Origin: Phoronis australis
Taxonomy: Eukaryota; Phoronida; Phoronidae
Direction of reading: 5' to 3'
DNA: 64,000 bases
NCBI GenBank assembly: GCA_002633005.1
Contig: NMRA01000015.1
Location: 132,054 to 196,053 of the forward strand
This document shows, one piece after another, positions 59,046 through 64,000 of this stretch. The notes beneath the pieces were generated by a model. The model was not told the DNA's origin, searched no databases, and saw only the letters and a program-made list of their open reading frames with translations. Both the position numbers and the translations under genes were made by a program. The first letter of the stretch is position 1, and each line of letters begins with the position of its first letter.

Positions 59046-60372
59046 CTGGTGTTTGCTCAGTAGAGAAGTGACCATTAACATGAGAATTTAGAGTGCTGAC
59101 ATCTGCAAACTCCATACCACATACTGGGCAACCGGGGCTGTCCAGGGTCTCTGACAATGGCGTCACTGCTGGACTCAGTATATCCACGTGTTCCCTGTTG
59201 ACGTGAAACTCTAGTAAAGATGTGTTGGTGAAGGAATGGCCGCAGATAGGACATTCGGCTATGACATTGCAATTTTGATCATTATCTGGTGTTTTTAAAG
59301 ATTTTGTGTTGTGAGAAGTTGATCTTCGATTACTCTCGATTTTCAAATTATGGTCCTGAGGTTTGGCAGGACTCAGGATATTTTGATGAACATGATTCAC
59401 ATGCTCCAAAATGTGCTGGTCGTTAGGCGTAGACCAATCACAAAAAGGACACTGATGAACTTCAGAAGGGCTTGCAGCGCACGCTTGGTTGTCCAAATTG
59501 GCAGGCGATAGCCTCAGAATTGCATTGGTTGTATTTTTAGGAATTGCGCCAGTTTTCTTTGGACTGCATGAGCGCTGAAAATCAAGCACTAGTTTTGACC
59601 TCAAGTCGTCTTGATTAATAGTCCTATTAAAACTGTCTACTTTGGTGTCAACTGTTCTACTTCCAGTGAAACCTGCACTGTCATCCAACTCTAAACTATC
59701 ACTACTCTCCGACATATGCACAGCTCTGTCTGGACTGGTCACAGAATCGCTACCAGTTGTACTTATTGACATCATCATAGAATCGGACACTTTAGACACA
59801 TACGATGTCCTATCGTTGTTGCCAGAAATGACTTCGCTGATGTCAGCATTATTTCCCACTTTGAGTTCGTCGACAGAGATATCCATAGGCACTGCATGCG
59901 TCTCACAATCACCTCCATCATTAGCCTCATTTTGACAGCGAGCATGAGATGATCCCATATCCAACTCGGTCACCTCAGATACCGAGTCAACTACATGCCA
60001 ACCTTCCTCCTCCAGTGGACTGACTAACACCTGCAGACCATCTGATGCTGCCGACGATGATGTAACTGCAGAAATCGGAGACAAATCATTACAACTACCC
60101 TCCTCAGGTGTTTCCTGAAGACTGATATTCTCTTGAAGATTGCTATTTTTCAAGCATGTAAGATTTTTCTGCTCGACCAGTTTGCTAGTGTACTCAAACT
60201 TCTCTGAATCGTTCTTGGTTCGGTCAAAATCCTCCGGGAAACCATCACTGGAGAAGCTGTCTGGTGTTTTTAAGTCCAAGTGAGCTGTATTCACGTGTAG
60301 GTTCATTTCATCCGCTGTAATTCCCTCCAGGTCACAGATTGGACAGCTGATAATTCCCTCAACATGTTGAAC
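59046..60372 (-). CDS. ZUP1: ZUP1 visible exon 1: four C2H2 zinc fingers and a long linker
   Basis: 1327 nt exon, acceptor TTCTGTGGCAG before 60372, donor CCAG|GTGTGT at 59046/59045 (phase 1). An in-frame stop just upstream of the acceptor and the mid-finger start show this is an internal exon. It begins VQHVEGIISCPICDLEG, so translation starts in an earlier exon rather than at the first internal Met (60306). Fingers, all C-x2-C-x12-H-x3/4-H: CPICDLEG..H..H near residue 10, CPFCDWST near 310, CPICGHSF near 375, CPVCGMEF near 415. A Ser/Thr/acidic-rich region of about 275 residues, without recognisable domains, separates fingers 1 and 2. The human counterpart of this stretch is roughly half as long and has one finger fewer. 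Confidence 0.9.
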
Positions 60373-60959
60373 CTGCCACAGAAATCAATACAATCAAGCA
60401 GAAATGTAAATAGAGCAGGAGAGTAGAATTCCCCCAGTTGTAATAGTGTAGTAATTGCATAGAGCTACCATTAAGACACTGTTCTTCAGTAAACAGTTCT
60501 TAAAGGGACATACGCTGAAGTCTTTTTATATGCAAAAATATCAATTCAAAAACAGATCACAACAAATATAAACAACTTGCAAGGCATATATAATACATTT
60601 CACAGTCATTTGGAAAAACATGCAACTTAAAAATGTAACGCACTGCTTTGCTGATGGAAGGAAGTAGCCACGTCCTATTTTCAACTTTTTTTTGCAGAGG
60701 TAGAAAAATGCATTGTACGATTAACCTTCTGAATTAAGTTTGACAATGATATATCCGTTACTAGCATACAAAAGGTGATGCTGTGTTACTGATTTGGTAC
60801 GCCATCGAGTAATAAACTGGTCGTCTGCATCAAATTAGTGTGCAGCCAACAGCAAACAACATAACCTGAAGTTAGCAAAATTGCATTGCACTTACTCAGC
60901 TTGTCAAATTGGTTGTCACCATTTTACGTCACTATGCAACACTAAGGCGGAGACAGCAG

Positions 60960-61610
60960 TAAGTAGGTCAACAGTTCATTGTGATACATATCACGCATTG
61001 GGGAGACTGATATCAAGAAACTAACTACGGAAATAGAAAATAGAAATAGAGTTGGTGATTAAAGCATGCTGTGTGCATGAGATCGAAACAGCAAAATGTC
61101 AAATTACCGGTGAAATTAGTGAATTTGGGTGAGGATTTATCTTTTTTCATAATTTACTGCAATTGTGAACACAGAAGCCATGTGGCAACTAGGACAGAAT
61201 ATGTGCATTCATTCTCAATGGTCGGATACTTAGCATGCAGACACACAACTTCTTCAGGAACAAAACTACACTTTGTTTCGGATTTTCTCAGCATCTTTCT
61301 AGGCTATGTACACCTCGCTGACTCAATATCATGGCGACTCACTGAATGAAAGGATTGTGAGTACATACGCAACTGCTCTAGGCCTGACGGAAGGTTCGAT
61401 TTGAGTGACAGCTCTGTAACTTTTGAATTTGGATAAGCAAACAAATTTCCACACGAGTGAGGTGGGTCTTGGAAATTTTTTTCTACCATAAACAGGAAAG
61501 AAATCGATTTTAAAGTTACCTAGATAATGAAGATAAAAGATTTATCCACACAGGCATTCAATTGTAAAAAACTAAAAATTTAAAAGTAAAGTCCTACATA
61601 TCCTTAAATG
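60960..61610 (+). repeat. Dispersed repeat, copy 2 (see 2050-2700)
   Basis: Same orientation as copy 1; shared blocks include AATTTGGGTGAGGATTTATC, TTCTCAATGGTCGGATAC-type sequence, ATCATGGCGACTC, GTTCGATTTGAGTGACAGCT and CATATCCTTAA. No shared coding frame. Confidence 0.75.
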
Positions 61611-61699
61611 CCTATATACATGTAGATTTCGCATTCTCAACGACCCTTTCTCATTGCCTTCTTTAGAAGACTTTTCTTGGTACTTTGTTTCACATATAT

Positions 61700-61885
61700 G
61701 CGCACACGTCTATGTGCACGCACGTGTGTGTGTGTGCTTGCACGTGTGTGTGTGCACACATGTATGTGTGTGCACGCTTGCACGTGTGTGTGCACACATG
61801 TGTGTGTGTGCACGCACATGTGTGTGCATGTGGATATGCGCATGTGTGTATGCGTGTGGACGTGTGAGTGTGTGTGTGTGTTTGC
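61700..61885. repeat. TG/CA-rich microsatellite
   Basis: Alternating purine-pyrimidine tract of GTGTGTGTGC, CACGTGTGTG and CACACATG runs. Open frames of Cys/Val/His here are artefacts. Such tracts can adopt Z-DNA. Confidence 0.95.
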
Positions 61886-63754
61886 ACAGTAATACATAAT
61901 TATTATAAATGTTTAATACAATAAAAAGTGTAAATACTTAGAAAAGAACCGGAGTCGACCTCAAGGTGCTTAGTGTCCCTGGGATTGTAATAATTTTCAA
62001 TGATATTCACTCGAGCTCCCTATATCGTTGACAGTCGTTTGCAGTGCAACAATACAGCACACGGCCAAGAAAGATAAAAAACTAATGATTTCCCGGGAAC
62101 ATTATTTGCAGTGACCCTAACTGCAACATTTGGCAATGGCCAATATTTTATGTAAGCATGGTAATTTCTCATTTTTGGATTAAAAGTGATTTCAAAAGTT
62201 CCATGCATTTGCCTGATTGCATCATTAAAAAATGATCATAATTTTGTTGTAAGTTTGTGTTATCCATCCAGTATACTCTGCTTACAGAAAGAAATAACGT
62301 TCCTACTGTTTTGTTTCAAAATATGACAAGAAAATATAATTTAAAAAATTAGTGTGCCCACGATATTGTGTGCTGAACTAAAAAGCATTTATTGTACGGT
62401 ACAAAAACACATATTTGTACAATGTGTCCAACATTAACCTAGAAAGCAGTGTACCTCATTCACTAGACAGATGATTTAACACATTAGGACACTAGGACAA
62501 GCATTATGAAGACAAACAAACTTCACTGTGTACATAATGTGGACAGTCCCTTAGAGGATAACATGACAAGTGGTTTGATGGCTAAGATTCACTGATTATA
62601 TTCAGCATTCATTGATCAACTGTTCCCCTTAAGGCTATTGATTCAGCATTACTTGCCATGCAAACCTGGTCAATTATGAAATGAGATGTGATGGTTCAGC
62701 TTTAATCGACTTTGATGGAATCTACTAATAGCAAATTAGCCACATGTTGCCACCAATTTAAAGACTCAATTGCTTCCTAACCTAAAGGATACTTAACACT
62801 CACACATGGTGTCATCAAACTGACAACTATAATTTTCACAGATTTATAACTCAGAAAAACTCAGTCAAATTTAGTTATTATGTTCTGTACAAGAAGCAAA
62901 ATTTTGATTTAGACCACTTACCAAATGAATGTAAACTTAATCTCTACTAGTTTCTTAATCAAATATTTGTGATTTCCAGGTTTTGCATTGAACTGACAGT
63001 TTGTTCCTTGAGACCATGCTCTGCATAAAATGACACGGCGCAACAAGTCAACTTGCAGACCTAGGTCTCAACCAATAATGAACTGGCACTTGTTTCAAAC
63101 CAGTAAAATCTGAAAGTCCAAGTTTACAAACAAACATTATTGTAGACCAAATTCATGATAAGTCGTCTAAATAAAACTGTGTTTTTGTGATAGAAGAGAG
63201 CAAGATTTGGAGAAAAAAGTAACTGATCAATATAAGGTATAAATATTAGAAACACCAAAAAGCTATTTTGTATATTTTGTAGCCTAACAACATCAAAACT
63301 ACATCAATAAAACAATACTAAAATGTATAAAGTACTCAGGAAAATCAGCATTTATGAAAATTAAAAACATGAGACACACTAATATCTCACCAATTTGGGA
63401 CTAAAATAATAATATTGACAAAATGACCTTTTTCATTTACCAAGCTCTTCTAAAATGGCTGTGTTCACAATACTTCCAAACTTTGTTTGGTTGTACTTGT
63501 GGCATAAACCTTGAAAATGGAATAGCATTTATTTTTATACTGCACAGGCATGTTGAATGGAAAAGGATAAAGTATAATTTCACTTCTTGGCCATGTTGTG
63601 TCCTCAACTGGAGAAATTATACCACATTTGGAGAATGTCAAAATTTGTCATGCCATACGCCAATGATCACAAAATAATGCCCACGTTGGTCCATCTGCAT
63701 GGTCACCATGAGCAATAGCTCGTGCCAGTCACTGTCGGCCATCATCCGTCCTTC
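61886..63754. other. Region upstream of visible ZUP1 exon 1
   Basis: The missing first ZUP1 exon (expected to encode a short Met-Cys-x2-Cys...His...His finger) was looked for on the minus strand and not found here; it may be beyond 64000. Nothing else recognised. Confidence 0.4.
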
Positions 63755-63759
63755 AATGA

Positions 63760-64000
63760 CCCATCATGGAGCCCTTCATGTCATTAGTATTTATCCATCC
63801 TGTAGCCCTTCATGTCAACAGTATTTACCCATCATGGAGCCCTTCATGTCATTAGTATTCATCCATCCTGGAGCCCTTCATGTCATTAGTATTTACCCAT
63901 CCTGGAGCCCTTCATGTCATTAGTATTCACCCATCCTGGAGCCCTTCATGTCATTAGTATTTACCCATCCTGAAGCCCTTCATGTCATTAGTATTTACCC
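63760..64000. repeat. 34 bp minisatellite running off the right edge
   Basis: About seven copies of a 34 bp unit, CCTGGAGCCCTTCATGTCAT plus TAGTATTTACCCAT, continuing to the last base of the window. Confidence 0.93.

Larger units (their letters stand above)
43325..60372 (-). other. ZUP1: Gene span: zinc finger-containing ubiquitin peptidase 1 (ZUP1/ZUFSP), seven visible exons
   Basis: Seven exons (60372-59046, 55912-55815, 54539-54371, 52781-52590, 47168-47000, 45307-45180, 43578-43325) join with consistent phases into 778 codons plus a stop. ZUP1 is a cysteine deubiquitinase of family C78 that cleaves K63-linked ubiquitin chains. It recruits chains through zinc fingers, a MIU helix and an adjacent ubiquitin-binding segment, and acts in genome-stability responses in the nucleus and cytosol. 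The visible order is four C2H2 fingers, MIU-like helix, AEYG segment, then the C78 domain with Cys571 (GWGCGYRN), His696 (QGHSRT) and Asp717 (FDPSC), numbered from the first visible codon. The His-to-Asp spacing (21) equals that of human ZUP1. The N-terminal exon with the start codon was not found to 64000. Confidence 0.92.

Noticed and set aside
59642-59935. 97-codon plus-strand open frame inside ZUP1 exon 1
   Set aside because: Antisense shadow of the real coding exon.
60304-60306. ATG at 60306 as the ZUP1 start codon
   Set aside because: The finger CPICDLEG lies upstream in the same frame and a good 3' splice site precedes it at 60373-60374; the ATG is an internal codon of finger 1.
61637-61899. 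Cys/Val/His-rich open frames on both strands
   Set aside because: Translations of a TG/CA microsatellite.

Overview
This is a stretch of an intron-rich, repeat-dense animal nuclear genome, not bacterial. Short exons join in phase across GT-AG introns. There is vertebrate-style C2H2/CUB domain content, no operon-like packing, an assembly gap (run of N, 39543-39837), and many minisatellites, foldback elements and retroelement fragments. The base composition is AT-rich. A non-vertebrate metazoan (marine deuterostome or lophotrochozoan type) fits best, but I cannot name the species from sequence alone.

Two protein-coding genes can be supported, both on the minus strand. (1) A CUB-domain gene begins at about 26201 with a signal-peptide exon and runs leftward through 13285-13108, 12579-12359 and 6543-6330. 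These four exons join in perfect phase to give 234 residues: signal peptide, one complete four-cysteine CUB domain, and the first half of a second. The remainder lies beyond position 1. The domain sequence most resembles the SOL-1/NETO-type CUB proteins that accompany ionotropic glutamate receptors, but that assignment is tentative. (2) The gene for ZUP1 (ZUFSP), a K63-ubiquitin-chain-specific peptidase of family C78, occupies 60372-43325 in seven exons (778 codons plus stop, all phases consistent). It carries four visible C2H2 fingers, a MIU-like helix and the complete C78 catalytic domain, with Cys, His and Asp in place. Only the first short exon, with the start codon, is missing or outside the window.

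Between and inside the genes the DNA is mostly repetitive. From left to right: tandem repeats and a Penelope-type GIY-YIG fragment (1-1.25 kb); a dispersed repeat also found at 61 kb; a 2.39 kb TA-flanked DNA transposon (3159-5544); CUB exon 4; a block of AAAATGGCCACTAG-type repeats (8.9-10.1 kb); CUB exons 3 and 2; a 12.8 kb first intron with two large foldback structures (17142-17591 and 22952-23539); the CUB first exon and promoter (26.1-26.4 kb); then a gene-poor 26.4-43.3 kb interval. That interval has a MITE, a non-LTR retrotransposon remnant, a 404 bp palindrome, a 2.3 kb inverted-repeat-bounded element rich in TGTAGTGTACGTACCCC, a nested foldback element, a 50 bp satellite with the assembly gap and a TTAA-flanked MITE. 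ZUP1 follows, its introns filled with minisatellites.

The most unusual observation is in ZUP1. The intron before the fifth visible exon carries about 18 diverged, roughly 60 bp tandem copies of that exon's own 3' splice site plus its first ~11 codons. Several copies keep a pyrimidine tract and AG, so the authentic acceptor is preceded by a ladder of decoy acceptors. ZUP1 also appears to have one more zinc finger and a much longer linker than the human protein.
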